Assembly (NCBI RefSeq): GCF_042662625.1
Contig: NZ_JBHSXH010000015.1
Span: forward strand, 372,001-436,000
Source: Halopelagius fulvigenes
GTDB lineage: Archaea > Halobacteriota > Halobacteria > Halobacteriales > Haloferacaceae
DNA length: 64,000 nt
Direction: 5' to 3'
Shown here piece by piece: positions 39,212 through 50,057 of this stretch. Under the pieces are notes generated by a model, which was not told where the DNA came from, made no database searches, and saw only the letters and a program-made list of their open reading frames with translations. Position numbers and translations under genes: made by a program. Position 1 is the first letter of the stretch. The number at the start of each line of letters is the position of its first letter.

Positions 39212-39523
39212 ATGTCACGACCCGACTCAGACTCGCCGTATCGCCCGCGAACGCTCGTCCCCACCCGAACCCTCCGCCCGTCGTCTCCGTCGCCCGCCGC
39301 GCGGGCGGGATTCGCCGCCGCCGTCGCTGCCGTCGTCGGCGTCGTCGGCGTCGTCGCCGCCGCCTCGTTCCCCCTCGCGGCCGTCGCCGTCGTCACGTAC
39401 GCCGTCGTTCGCGCCGCCGTCGGTGCCGTCCGGCGGCGTTCTCGTCGCTCCGCGGACGGCACGACGGTTAGCGTGCCGGGCGTCTCCGTCGAGGTGACCG
39501 TCGCGCGGACGGACGGCGAGTAG
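39212..39523 (+). CDS. Small membrane-associated protein (103 aa)
   Basis: 103 residues from ATG 39212 (MSRPDSDSPYRPRTLVPTRTL). It has a proline/arginine-rich N-terminus, a long Ala/Val-rich hydrophobic region (residues 33-70) that spans the membrane once or twice, and a basic plus beta-rich tail. It lies between the mutase and the epimerase but is probably unrelated to the pathway. Function is unknown. Confidence 0.5.
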   Translation: MSRPDSDSPYRPRTLVPTRTLRPSSPSPAARAGFAAAVAAVVGVVGVVAAASFPLAAVAVVTYAVVRAAVGAVRRRSRRSADGTTVSVPGVSVEVTVARTDGE

Positions 39524-39616
39524 TCCGCCGTCGCTCGCGACGGACGAGGGGACTCCTCCCCGACGTTCGCTCGTCGCCTAGAATTATGCGTGCCGCCGCC
39601 GTTGTGACGGTCACCA

Positions 39617-40000
39617 ATGGAACTGGACCACGTCGGCGTCGCCGCCGCCGACGCCTCGGGTTTGGCAGCGATGTTCGGAGAGTTGTTCGACGCCCCGGTC
39701 GTCCACGAGGAGGAGTTCGACGGGATGTCGGTGTTGTTTCTGGAACTCGGCGGGAGTTACTTCGAGTTGCTCGAACCGCACGAGGACGGGGCGATAGGGC
39801 AGTACCTAAACACGCACGGGCCGGGAATCCACCACGTGGCCGTCCGGACGGACGACGTCTCGGACGCGCTCGACACGGCCCGGGAGGCGGGCGTCGAACT
39901 CATAGACGAGGAACCGCGGCAGGGGGCGTGGGGGCACGAGGTGGCGTTCCTCCACCCCAACTCGACCGGCGGCGTCCTCGTCGAGTTCGTCTCGCACTGA
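39617..40000 (+). CDS. mce: Methylmalonyl-CoA epimerase
   Basis: 127 residues, a VOC-fold enzyme with MELDHVGVAAAD, SYFELLEPHEDGAIGQYLNTHGPGIHHVAVR and AFLHPNSTGGVLVEFV. The His (H5, H72 region) and Glu metal ligands are in expected places. It converts the D- and L-forms of methylmalonyl-CoA and supplies the mutase at 37319. Its proximity to the mutase supports the assignment. Confidence 0.92.
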   Translation: MELDHVGVAAADASGLAAMFGELFDAPVVHEEEFDGMSVLFLELGGSYFELLEPHEDGAIGQYLNTHGPGIHHVAVRTDDVSDALDTAREAGVELIDEEPRQGAWGHEVAFLHPNSTGGVLVEFVSH

Positions 40001-40136
40001 CCGCCGCGGACGGCACCGCCGCGTCCGGGTGTGCGACTCGCCCTCGTCTCGGTGCGGACTCCGACCGACACCCCCGACCGGAACCCCGGCGGAGATGTCG
40101 CAGTCGGTCGATTACGCGACGACCGACAGACGGTAC

Positions 40137-40144
40137 TATATTTA
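40137..40144 (+). promoter_or_regulatory. TATA box TATATTTA of the acyl-CoA ligase gene
   Basis: TATATTTA lies 25 bases upstream of the ATG at 40169, the position expected for a leaderless archaeal transcript. Confidence 0.6.
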
Positions 40145-40168
40145 CCTCTCGGCGAGAGTAGCGGACGA

Positions 40169-41938
40169 ATGCGCGACTGGCTCTCTCACCGGGTTCGGGC
40201 GTCGCCGAACGCGACGGCCCTGATACTCGCTTCGACGGGGGAATCGTGGACCTTCGCGGAGCTCGATTCGATGGTCGAGGAGACGGCGGGCCGCCTCGCC
40301 GCCCTCGGCGTCGAGTCGGGCGACCACCTCGGCGTCGTCACGGAGACGCGAGTCGCCTCTGTCCGCTTGCTCCACGCCGCGATGCGCCTCGGGGTGACGC
40401 TGGTCCCCATGGGTGACAGCCTGACCGCGGGCGAACTCCGGTCGCAGGCGGAGACGGCGGACGTGACCGCCGTCGTCTGCGGGTCGGCCACGGAGGGGCG
40501 GGCCGTCGAGGCGGCGGGGGACGCGCCGGTCGTCAGCGTGGACCCGCCCGCGACGGACGAAGCGACCGCCCTCGAAGACGCCTCTCCCGAGAGCGTCGAA
40601 CCCGCGTCGCGGGAACTCGACGACCCGCAACTGCTGCTTTTCACCTCGGGGACGACGGGCGACCCGAAGGCAGTCACCCTGACGATTCGGAACCTGCTTT
40701 CGAGCGCAGTCGCCTCCGCGTTCCGCCTCGGGTTCGACCCGGCCGACAGGTGGTTGGTCGCGCTTTCGCTGCACCACATGGGCGGCATCGCGCCCGTCCT
40801 CCGGATGCCCCTCTACGGGATGACCGTCGTCCTCAGGCCGGAGTTCCGAGCCGGGCCGACCGCCGACGACATCGAACGCCACGAGGTGACCGCCGTCTCT
40901 CTGGTGCCGACGATGCTCCGCCGGATGCTGGAGAAGCGCGGAACGCTCTCGGAGTCGCTCAGGGTCGTCCTCCTCGGCGGCGCGCCCGCGTCGTCGGAAC
41001 TGATAGCGCGGTGTCGGAACTACTCCGTCCCCGTCTACCCGACGTACGGGATGACCGAAACCGCCTCCCAGATAGCCACGGCGCGCCCGAAGGAGGCGTT
41101 CCGGAACGTCGGCACCGTGGGTCGCCCCCTCTACTGGACGGACCTCACCGTCGTCGGCGAGTCCGGCACCCCCGTCGAACGCGGCGAGACGGGCGAACTC
41201 GTCGTCTCGGGGCCGACGGTCACGCCGGGGTACTACGGCGACTCGGAGGCGACGGCGGAGGCCTTCTGCGAGTACGGTCTGAAGACGGGCGACGCAGGCT
41301 ACCTCGACGCCGAGGGCCGACTGTACGTGCTCAACCGTGTGGACGACCGAATCATCACCGGCGGCGAGAACGTCGAACCCGGCGAGGTGGTGGACGTCCT
41401 CCGCTCGCACCCCGAGGTTCGCGACGCCGCCGTCGTCGGCGTCCCCGACCCGGAGTGGGGCGAACGCGTCGGCGCACTCGTCGTCCCCGGGTCCGAGGAG
41501 GTGACGCGCGACGGGGTGGAGGAGTACGCCCGAGAGCGACTCGCGGGGTTCAAACTCCCCCGAATCGTCGCGTTCGCCGACGAACTGCCCCGAACCGTCT
41601 CAGGGACGGTGAAACGCGACGCCGTCCGCGAACGACTCGAAGCGGTCGCGGAGGGGGAGGACGAGGAAGCAGAAGACGAGGCGGTGGACGGTGAAGCAGA
41701 AGACGAGGCGGTGGACGGTGAAGCGGACGACGAGAAAGCGGAGGGCGGTGACGAGGGGGTTGGCGGCGACGAATCAGATGCGGACGCGAACGACGAGTCC
41801 GACGAACCCGCGGAGGCGGGCGAGGACGAAGACGAACTCGCGGAGGCGGATGCGGACACCGACGCGGAAGCCGACGCCGAATCGAGCGACGGCGACGACT
41901 CCGCGGACGGAGACGCAACGGGCGAGTCGCCCGAGTGA
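40169..41938 (+). CDS. menE: MenE-like o-succinylbenzoate-CoA ligase with acidic C-terminal tail
   Basis: 589 residues from ATG 40169 (MRDWLSHRVRASPNATALILA), a normal start for MenE-like ligases. It has the AMP-binding signature LLLFTSGTTGDPKAVTLT, the later YPTYGMTETASQI and GYLDAEGRLYVLNRVDDRIITGGENVEP motifs, and the catalytic Lys region LPRTVSGTVKRDAV. The AMP-ligase core ends near residue 490. An Asp/Glu/Ala-rich tail of about 100 residues follows, in which a 27-bp unit is repeated twice in tandem. MenE activates o-succinylbenzoate in menaquinone synthesis; other carboxylates remain possible. Confidence 0.75.
   Translation: MRDWLSHRVRASPNATALILASTGESWTFAELDSMVEETAGRLAALGVESGDHLGVVTETRVASVRLLHAAMRLGVTLVPMGDSLTAGELRSQAETADVTAVVCGSATEGRAVEAAGDAPVVSVDPPATDEATALEDASPESVEPASRELDDPQLLLFTSGTTGDPKAVTLTIRNLLSSAVASAFRLGFDPADRWLVALSLHHMGGIAPVLRMPLYGMTVVLRPEFRAGPTADDIERHEVTAVSLVPTMLRRMLEKRGTLSESLRVVLLGGAPASSELIARCRNYSVPVYPTYGMTETASQIATARPKEAFRNVGTVGRPLYWTDLTVVGESGTPVERGETGELVVSGPTVTPGYYGDSEATAEAFCEYGLKTGDAGYLDAEGRLYVLNRVDDRIITGGENVEPGEVVDVLRSHPEVRDAAVVGVPDPEWGERVGALVVPGSEEVTRDGVEEYARERLAGFKLPRIVAFADELPRTVSGTVKRDAVRERLEAVAEGEDEEAEDEAVDGEAEDEAVDGEADDEKAEGGDEGVGGDESDADANDESDEPAEAGEDEDELAEADADTDAEADAESSDGDDSADGDATGESPE
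41666..41719 (+). repeat. Two tandem 27-bp repeats in the ligase tail
   Basis: 41666-41692 and 41693-41719 are identical and in frame, encoding E-A-E-D-E-A-V-D-G twice. A partial third copy follows from 41720. This is a slippage-prone low-complexity tail. Confidence 0.85.
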
Positions 41939-42007
41939 GTCCGCGACGACGGTCTTCTCCCCAACCCACACAAACGATAATTAACGATGCTGCCGTTGGT
42001 GTGAGGT

Positions 42008-43669
<1,662 letters not shown>

Positions 43670-43791
43670 CGGCCGCCGCCGCGACTCGCCCGAGGTGGCC
43701 GCCGCGTCGCTTCCGCCGAACAAACGGTAAACTCGTTTTACGGTTTTCGCAGTTCCATGGATTATTTTACGTTAGGAATCCACTCTCGGGC

Positions 43792-44940
43792 ATGGACCTT
43801 CTCGACGACACCATCGTACCGGAACACGCCCGAGACGTGAAGCAGGAGGCGCGCGAGTTCGCCGACGAACACATCGCGCCGAACGCCGAGGAGTACTTCG
43901 AGAACGCGGAGTACCCGTGGGACGTCCTGGAGGCGGGGATGGACGCCGGCTTGGTCGCCCAGGACATCGGCGAGGAGTACGGCGGACGCGGGTTCGACCT
44001 CCAGCAGATGCTCGCCATCAACGAGGAGTTCTACCGCGCCGACGCCGGTATCGCCCTCACCCTGATGCTCGCGTCGTTCGGCTGCGAGATAGTCGAGCAG
44101 TACGGCTCCGAGGACCAGAAGGAGGAGTATCTCCGCCCCGTGGCCGAAAACGACCAGATTTCGGGGTTGGCCGTCTCCGAACCGCAGACGGGGTCGGACA
44201 TGGCCGGGATGACGACGGAGGCCGAGAAGACCGACGACGGCTACGTTCTCGACGGCGAGAAGTACTGGGTCGGAAACGCCGTTGAGGCCGACTGGCTCAC
44301 TGTCTACGCGAAGACGGGCGAGAGCGAGGACCGCTACTCCAACTACTCGATGTTCATCGTCCCGACGGACGCCGAGGGTTACGAGGCCGAACACATCCCC
44401 GAGAAGATGGGCATGCGCGCCTCCAAGCAGGGTCACATCGTCTTCGACGGCTGCGAGGTGCCCGAGGAGAACCTGATCGGCACGGAGGGCGGCGGCTTCT
44501 ACATGCTCGCGGACTTCTTCAACCACGGGCGCGTCGTCGTCGGCGGCCACGGACTCGGACTCGCCGCGGCGGCCATCGAGGAGACGTACGAGTTCGTCCA
44601 CGACAGGGAGGCGTTCGGGCGCAACATCGCCGACTTCCAAGCGACCCAGCACACCCTCGCGGAGATGCGCATGGAGTTCGAGGCCGCGCGCGCACTCAAC
44701 TGGCGCGCCGCCGAGAAAGTCCAGAACGGCGAGGACGCCGGGTTCTGGGCGGCGGTCTGTAAGACCAAATCCACCGAGACGGCGACGGAGTGCTCCGAAC
44801 GCGGGATGCAACTCCACGGCGGCCGTTCCATCCTCTCGGAACGCCGCATCGCCCGCGTCTTCCGCGACGCCCGCATCCCGGTCATCTACGAGGGCGCGAA
44901 CGAGATCCAGCGCAACCTCATCTACCGGCAGTGGACCTGA
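43792..44940 (+). CDS. Acyl-CoA dehydrogenase
   Basis: 382 residues from ATG 43792, with an A/T-rich box (TATTTTA, about 43763) some 25 bp upstream. It contains the family segments LAVSEPQTGSDMAGM, YVLDGEKYWVGN, MGMRASKQGHIVFDGCEVPEENL, AFGRNIADFQATQHTLAEM and the C-terminal MQLHGGRSIL and IYEGANEIQRNLIYRQW. The base is probably the Glu in YEGANEIQ. FAD-dependent first step of beta-oxidation. It lies right after the acyl-CoA synthetase. Confidence 0.92.
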   Translation: MDLLDDTIVPEHARDVKQEAREFADEHIAPNAEEYFENAEYPWDVLEAGMDAGLVAQDIGEEYGGRGFDLQQMLAINEEFYRADAGIALTLMLASFGCEIVEQYGSEDQKEEYLRPVAENDQISGLAVSEPQTGSDMAGMTTEAEKTDDGYVLDGEKYWVGNAVEADWLTVYAKTGESEDRYSNYSMFIVPTDAEGYEAEHIPEKMGMRASKQGHIVFDGCEVPEENLIGTEGGGFYMLADFFNHGRVVVGGHGLGLAAAAIEETYEFVHDREAFGRNIADFQATQHTLAEMRMEFEAARALNWRAAEKVQNGEDAGFWAAVCKTKSTETATECSERGMQLHGGRSILSERRIARVFRDARIPVIYEGANEIQRNLIYRQWT

Positions 44941-45069
44941 AATCGGTCTGACGCCGCATCTCCGCCCTCTTTCTCGTTCGAATCGGTCGTCCGCGCACTC
45001 AGCGTTCGAGACGTATCTCCGACGCTGAGAAATGAACTATGCTATCGTCCCCCATACCTCGAGTGGACC

Positions 45070-45885
45070 ATGACAGCAGACGACTCACTCGACGGCAAGG
45101 TGTCCGTCGTGACGGGCGCGGGCGGACAGATAGGCGAGGGCATCGCCGTCGAACTCGCCAAGGCGGGGAGCGACGTGGTCATCGCGGACGTGGACGTCCT
45201 CGACACGGAGCACAACCAGCAGGGTTCGAAGGAAGTCGGCGGCGCGACGAGGGCGCGGGAGGTGGCCGAACGCGTGGTCGAACAGGGGTCGCGCGCGCAC
45301 GTCGTCGAGTGCGACGTGACCGACGCCGAACAGGTCGAGTCGATGGTCGAAGAGACGATTTCGGAGTTCGGCCGACTCGACGTGCTCTGTAACAACGCGG
45401 GTATCATCACCGTTGCACCCACCGAGGAGATGGAGGAAGACGAGTGGGACGCGGTGATGGAGGTGAACACGAAGGGGCCGTTCCTCGTCTCTCGGGCGGC
45501 GATTCCGCACCTCAGGGAGACGAACGGGACCATCATCAACACCGCCTCCATCGCCGGGGAAATCGGCGCGGCGGGCCTCTCGCACTACTGTTCTTCGAAG
45601 CACGCGGTCCTCGGCCTGACCAAGTCGCTCGCCCTCGAACTCGCCGAGGACGACGTGACGGTCAACGCCATCTGTCCCGGCATCGTGGACACGCCGATGT
45701 GGAATCAGGTGCTGACGCCGACCCTCCAAGAGGAGTACGAGGACACCATCAAACGCGCCATCCCCCTCGGACGCGACCAGACGCCGGAGGACATGGGCAG
45801 ACTGGCCGTCTACTACGCGACCAACCGCAACGTCACCGGGCAGGCCCTCGCCGTGGACGGCGGTATCCTCCAGAACGTCCTGTAA
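45070..45885 (+). CDS. Short-chain dehydrogenase/reductase
   Basis: 271 residues. Rossmann motif VVTGAGGQIGEGIAVELAK, then LCNNAGIIT, INTASIAGE (catalytic Ser region) and YCSSKHAVLG (Tyr-x-x-x-Lys). The C-terminus ends with GQALAVDGGILQNVL, typical of 3-oxoacyl-ACP/3-hydroxyacyl-CoA dehydrogenases. It may oxidise the 3-hydroxyacyl-CoA of the adjacent beta-oxidation genes. The insertion (ASKEVGGATRAREVAE) between strands is slightly longer than usual. Confidence 0.85.
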   Translation: MTADDSLDGKVSVVTGAGGQIGEGIAVELAKAGSDVVIADVDVLDTEHNQQGSKEVGGATRAREVAERVVEQGSRAHVVECDVTDAEQVESMVEETISEFGRLDVLCNNAGIITVAPTEEMEEDEWDAVMEVNTKGPFLVSRAAIPHLRETNGTIINTASIAGEIGAAGLSHYCSSKHAVLGLTKSLALELAEDDVTVNAICPGIVDTPMWNQVLTPTLQEEYEDTIKRAIPLGRDQTPEDMGRLAVYYATNRNVTGQALAVDGGILQNVL

Positions 45886-45928
45886 CTCCCCAGACAACAG
45901 TTATCACCGGGGCAACCGAACCGCCGCC

Positions 45929-46735
45929 ATGGTCGACGCGAGCATCAGACTCCTCGACAGGGGGCGGGTCGTCGCCGACGCGGGGTTCGTCCTCGACGGA
46001 CACACGATGGGCACCGCGGCGAACCCGAACCCCGACCACGAGATGCGGGAGTTCGTCGTCTGGAGCGCGGTGATAGACCACCCCGAGGGGACGTTCCTCT
46101 GGGATACGGGGTCGCACCCGGACGCCGGGGAGGGCTACTGGCCCGACCCGTTGTACGCGACGTTCCAACACGTCGATGCCGACGAGCACCCCTTGGAGGA
46201 CGATTTGGAGGCGGCGGGCTACTCGCTCTCCGACGTCGACGCCGTGGTGATGAGCCACCTGCACCTCGACCACGCGGGCGGCCTCGCGGCGTTCGAGGGG
46301 ACGGACGTGCCGGTGTACGTCCACGAGGAGGAGTTGAAGTACGCCTACTACTCCGCGAAGACGGACGAGGGCTCTCTCGCCTACCTCGCCGACGACTTCG
46401 ACCGCGACCTGAACTGGCGCGTCGTCCACCGACACCGCCGCACTCTCGCGGCGGACTTCGAGTTGCTCCACCTGCCGGGGCACACCCCCGGCGTGATGGG
46501 CGCGCGAATCGACCTGCCGGAGGAGACGGTCCTCGTCGCGGGCGACGAGTGTTACGTGGACGAGAACTACGCCGGGGAGATTCCCCTCGGCCCCGGCCTG
46601 CTTTGGTCCGAACGCGACTGGTTCGAGAGCCTCCGAACGCTCAAAGAGATAGCACGCCGCACCGACGCGGACGTGCTGTTCGGCCACGACAAGCACCGCT
46701 TCGAATCGTTCGGTGACGGCTGGAACCTGTCCTGA
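45929..46735 (+). CDS. Metallo-beta-lactamase-fold hydrolase, AHL-lactonase-like
   Basis: 268 residues with the dinuclear zinc motif SHLHLDHAGG (HxHxDH), a later His (LPGHTPGVMG), Asp in VLVAGDECYVDENY and the terminal FGHDKHRF. The order matches AttM/AiiB-type N-acyl homoserine lactonases and related lactonases. It may hydrolyse lactone or thioester compounds. A quorum-quenching role is not implied. It is 43 bases after the SDR. Confidence 0.72.
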   Translation: MVDASIRLLDRGRVVADAGFVLDGHTMGTAANPNPDHEMREFVVWSAVIDHPEGTFLWDTGSHPDAGEGYWPDPLYATFQHVDADEHPLEDDLEAAGYSLSDVDAVVMSHLHLDHAGGLAAFEGTDVPVYVHEEELKYAYYSAKTDEGSLAYLADDFDRDLNWRVVHRHRRTLAADFELLHLPGHTPGVMGARIDLPEETVLVAGDECYVDENYAGEIPLGPGLLWSERDWFESLRTLKEIARRTDADVLFGHDKHRFESFGDGWNLS

Positions 46736-46855
46736 GCCGGCGAGAGAACGATCAACTCGGGCGATGCGCCCGAATTTTCTCTCTCCGAATCCCGGCGTAG
46801 TGTTGCACGAAACACGCAAATCATTTTGAGCCAGCGCCGCCAACGCCCGTCAAGG

Positions 46856-47260
46856 ATGCCCGATTCGATGGCGGAGTACCTGCAGGCCGACATGGAGTGC
46901 GAAGGACTGCTCGAGTGCGTTCACGGACTCAAACCCCTCGACAGGGACGTCTTCGAGGTTCTCGTCGAGAGCGACGCCCCCATGACCGTCGACGACGTGG
47001 CGGAGGCGGTGGACCGCGAGCGTTCGACGGCGTACCGCGCCGTCCAGCGGCTCCTCCAGTCGGGGTACATCCAGAAGGAGCAGGTGAACTACGAACAGGG
47101 GGGGTACTACCACGTCTACCGACCGGCCGACGCCGACGAGGTGGCGGACGACATGCAACGGACGCTGAACGACTGGTACGCGAAGATAGGGCAACTCATC
47201 CACGAGTTCCGCGAGAAGTACGACGAGGCGGAGAACGCCGAGACGCCCCCTGCGGAGTGA
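46856..47260 (+). CDS. HTH transcription regulator (TrmB/winged-helix type)
   Basis: 134 residues from ATG 46856. HTH: LKPLDRDVFEVLVESDAPMTVDDVAEAVDRERSTAYRAVQRLLQSGYIQKEQVNYEQGGYYHVYR, a typical wHTH with a long recognition helix and wing. The C-terminal helix (DDMQRTLNDWYAKIGQLIHEF) may dimerise. A TATA-like AAATCATTTTG at about 46819 suggests a leaderless transcript. It may control the catabolic genes to its left; this is inference. Confidence 0.78.
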   Translation: MPDSMAEYLQADMECEGLLECVHGLKPLDRDVFEVLVESDAPMTVDDVAEAVDRERSTAYRAVQRLLQSGYIQKEQVNYEQGGYYHVYRPADADEVADDMQRTLNDWYAKIGQLIHEFREKYDEAENAETPPAE

Positions 47261-47357
47261 GTTTTCGCGTCTTTCAGGCGTCTCTACTGGTTCCCTAACG
47301 GCTTAGGCTGTCCATCTATCCACCGAAGGCTTGTATACTGTAGGTGAGGTATCAATC

Positions 47358-47558
47358 ATGTCCAAAAGCAAATCGGGCCTCACCGAACTGACCGAGTACT
47401 GCGACCGGTGTGACGCCCACACTCCCCACGAAGTCTCGATAACTCTCAAGACCGAGAGTTCCAAGCAGGTCAATCGAGAGTTCTCACGGGAACCTTACCG
47501 GGCGACGAAGTGCGTCCACTGCGGCGAAGAGACCCTACAGCGGATGAACGACGCCTGA
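47358..47558 (+). CDS. Small zinc beta-ribbon protein
   Basis: 66 residues from ATG 47358 (MSKSKSGLTELTEYC). It has CDRCDAHTPHEVS and CVHCGEETLQRMND, making a four-ligand zinc ribbon. I believe it belongs to the DUF7835 group of haloarchaeal ribbons. It lies between a transcription regulator and response-regulator genes. Function is unknown. Confidence 0.6.
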   Translation: MSKSKSGLTELTEYCDRCDAHTPHEVSITLKTESSKQVNREFSREPYRATKCVHCGEETLQRMNDA

Positions 47559-47692
47559 TCGCTCGAACCGGCGTTTCCGGGCCGTCAGGTCGAACCGATT
47601 CCCCCGATTCGATCCCCCACGCGATTGAGACCCCCCCGCACGCGACCCCCCGACTCGATGACCGTCGTCCCCCCGACGGACTCTCCGCACGG

Positions 47693-48100
47693 ATGAACGA
47701 TTCCCCCGAACGCGCACCGACCGACGAACGAACTGTTCTCGTCGCGGACGACGAGGCTGCCTTCACCGACAGTCTCGCCGTCTGGTTGTCCGACGAGTAC
47801 GCGGTCCGAACCGCGTACTCGGGTCGCGAAGCCGTCGAAGCGTACGACTCGACGGTAGACGCCGTCGTCCTTGACCGTCGGATGCCCGGCCTCTCGGGAG
47901 AGGAGGTGTTCGAACGACTCCGCGACCGACCGGGAGACGCGCGAGTCGCGTTACTCACGGCGACGGACCCCCACCGTCTCCGCGAGGGCGACGACGCGCC
48001 CCCGTTCGACGAGTACCTCACCAAACCGGTGCGGAAAGACGAAGTTCTGGCGGCGGTCGAACGACTCGCCGAGGAATCGCCGCCGCCCTCCGCGGAGTGA
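47693..48100 (+). CDS. Response-regulator receiver protein
   Basis: 135 residues from ATG 47693 (MNDSPERAPTDERTVLVADDEAAF). It keeps the acidic pair (ADDE), the phosphorylated Asp (VVLDRRMPGLSGEE) and the conserved Thr/Lys positions (LLTATD, YLTKPV). It is a stand-alone receiver, 6 bases from the convergent 48107 gene. It may act with the histidine kinase at 50058. Confidence 0.85.
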   Translation: MNDSPERAPTDERTVLVADDEAAFTDSLAVWLSDEYAVRTAYSGREAVEAYDSTVDAVVLDRRMPGLSGEEVFERLRDRPGDARVALLTATDPHRLREGDDAPPFDEYLTKPVRKDEVLAAVERLAEESPPPSAE

Positions 48101-48106
48101 GTGCGG

Positions 48107-49894
48107 TCAGTCGCTCTCCGTCTGACTCCGCGCGGCGTCGTCGCCCGCGTCGAGACCCGTCTGGTCGAAGAACGTCTCTATCAGTTTTCGCTCCCCCGAG
48201 CGCAGGTGCTCGTGGAACGTCGGCGCGGAGATGTTGAGCGACGTGGCCACCTCCTCGGCGGTGCTCCCCCGCGGCCACTCGAAGTAGCCGGAGACGAACG
48301 CCGTCTCCAACACGTCGCGCTGGCGGTCGGTGAGTTTGTTCTCCAGTTCGTGGCGGAACGCGTCCGTCGATTGGACCGACCGCTCCACCTCCCGCTTGGC
48401 GACGACGCTTATCTCGGGGAACGACTGCTGAACGGAGTCGATGAGCGCTCTGAGGTCGGCGTCGGGCGCGACGGTGGCGACGACGGTTCCCTGGCCGTCG
48501 GTGACCGAGAGCGTGTTCACGTCCGCTCCGAACCCGACGAACGTCACGAGCACCGCCGAATCGGTTATCTCCCACTCGAACAGCGTCTCGGAACCGTTCT
48601 GGGTGACGATGCGCGCGCGTTCGACCGCCGGGTGCTTCGTCGCCTCCTCCAACAGCGACTCGCTCTCGACGCCCTCGGCGGTGACGTAGCAGGCGACGCT
48701 GTCGTTCGACTCCGGGGCGAACCCCTTCAGGGTGAGCGTCCCCCCGAGTTGCCGCGTCAGTTCGACGAACAGGTCGCCGTCGTCCGCGTGTTCGAACTCC
48801 AGTTCGACCGCCGTGTCGCCGTAGAGGAGTCGCTTTGACTCGGCGGCGTTGATGCCGTTGCCGATGCTCCGCCCGAGCTGTTCGAACACCTCGACGTGTT
48901 CCTCGAAGAACTCCGAGGGACCGTCGGCGTAGACGAAGAGTGCGCCGTACGTCGTCTCCCGGTAGAGGACGGGGACGACGATGACGGAGACGGGGTCCTC
49001 GAGGGTGCTCTCGGACGGGAACGCCGCTTCGCGGTGTTCGTCGGTGATTCGCTCGACGACCCTGACCGTCTTCGACTCGACGACGTCCCGGACGAGGGGG
49101 CGCACCGTCTCGACGCGGTCGCTCAGTCGCGCGGCGTCCACGCCCGCGGCGGCGCGGGGACTCACGCCGTCCATCGCCCGGTTGTAGCGGGCGATCCACG
49201 CGCCCCGATAGGACCCCTCGTCCGCCACGGAGAGACAGACCGCCTCCTCTATCTCCTCGCGCGTCGTCGCGTCCACTATCGCTCGGTCCACCTCGCGCAA
49301 CAGGTCGTTGACGTGGTGGAGGTGGTCGAGTTGACGCTGACGCAGCTCTATCTCGTCGGCGCGTTCGCTCCGGAGCGATTCGACGTTCGCGCGGAGCGAT
49401 TCGAGCGTCTCCGGGTCCCTGAGCTCGTCGGTGTCCCGGCTTTCGAGCACCGTCTCGGTGGACTCCAACGCGAAGAACCGCTGTACCTCGTCTTCGAAGT
49501 TTGACCGGACGAGGAGTTCCTCGACCGTCTCTCGGACGTCCGTCTTGGTGACGGGCTTGACGAGGTAGTCGTCGAACCGCATGTCGACGATGTCGGTGTC
49601 GGGTTCGACGGCCGTCATCATCGCGATACGGCAGTCTAACTCGCGCTCTTCGAGGGATTGGAGGACGTCGTCGCCGGAGACGGTCGGCATGCGCCTGTCG
49701 AGGAGGACGACGTCCACGGTTTCGTCTACCGCGTCGAGGGCCTCCCGGCCGCCGTACGCGACGCGAACGTCGTAGTCGTCGCGCAGCCAGTACTCGCAGG
49801 TGTCCGCCAAGTCCTCGTCGTCGTCGACGACGAGAACGACCGGCGTCGCCGATTGGTCTTCGCTCTCCGGACTCGGCGAACGCTTGGTGGACAT
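48107..49894 (-). CDS. Response regulator-GAF-HTH (bacterioopsin-activator type) regulator
   Basis: 595 residues. Residues 20-130 are a receiver (VVLVVDDDEDL, VVLLDRRMPTVSG, DDYLVKPV). A coiled region with HalX-like features follows, then a GAF domain (residues 190-330; YRGAWIARYNRAMDG). The C-terminus is the HTH_10 domain found in bacterioopsin activator (LTDRQRDVLETAFVSGYFEWPRGSTAEEVATSLNIS). It would sense small molecules and phosphorylation and switch transcription. An A/T-rich box (AGATATTTACTC, about 49924) lies 30 bases upstream. Confidence 0.88.
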   Translation of the reverse strand: MSTKRSPSPESEDQSATPVVLVVDDDEDLADTCEYWLRDDYDVRVAYGGREALDAVDETVDVVLLDRRMPTVSGDDVLQSLEERELDCRIAMMTAVEPDTDIVDMRFDDYLVKPVTKTDVRETVEELLVRSNFEDEVQRFFALESTETVLESRDTDELRDPETLESLRANVESLRSERADEIELRQRQLDHLHHVNDLLREVDRAIVDATTREEIEEAVCLSVADEGSYRGAWIARYNRAMDGVSPRAAAGVDAARLSDRVETVRPLVRDVVESKTVRVVERITDEHREAAFPSESTLEDPVSVIVVPVLYRETTYGALFVYADGPSEFFEEHVEVFEQLGRSIGNGINAAESKRLLYGDTAVELEFEHADDGDLFVELTRQLGGTLTLKGFAPESNDSVACYVTAEGVESESLLEEATKHPAVERARIVTQNGSETLFEWEITDSAVLVTFVGFGADVNTLSVTDGQGTVVATVAPDADLRALIDSVQQSFPEISVVAKREVERSVQSTDAFRHELENKLTDRQRDVLETAFVSGYFEWPRGSTAEEVATSLNISAPTFHEHLRSGERKLIETFFDQTGLDAGDDAARSQTESD

Positions 49895-50057
49895 CGGATA
49901 CCGTAGCCACTCCCCCTACGAGTAAATATCTGGCCATAAATCGAACAGAGTTTATCGACCGACTGTCTGTCTCTCGTGAGTGAACGTAACCGTCCGTCGC
50001 AGACTCGGTGGTCGAGCGAGATGCCGCGCAGAGCCCCTCGACGGCGGTTCGTGGCGG

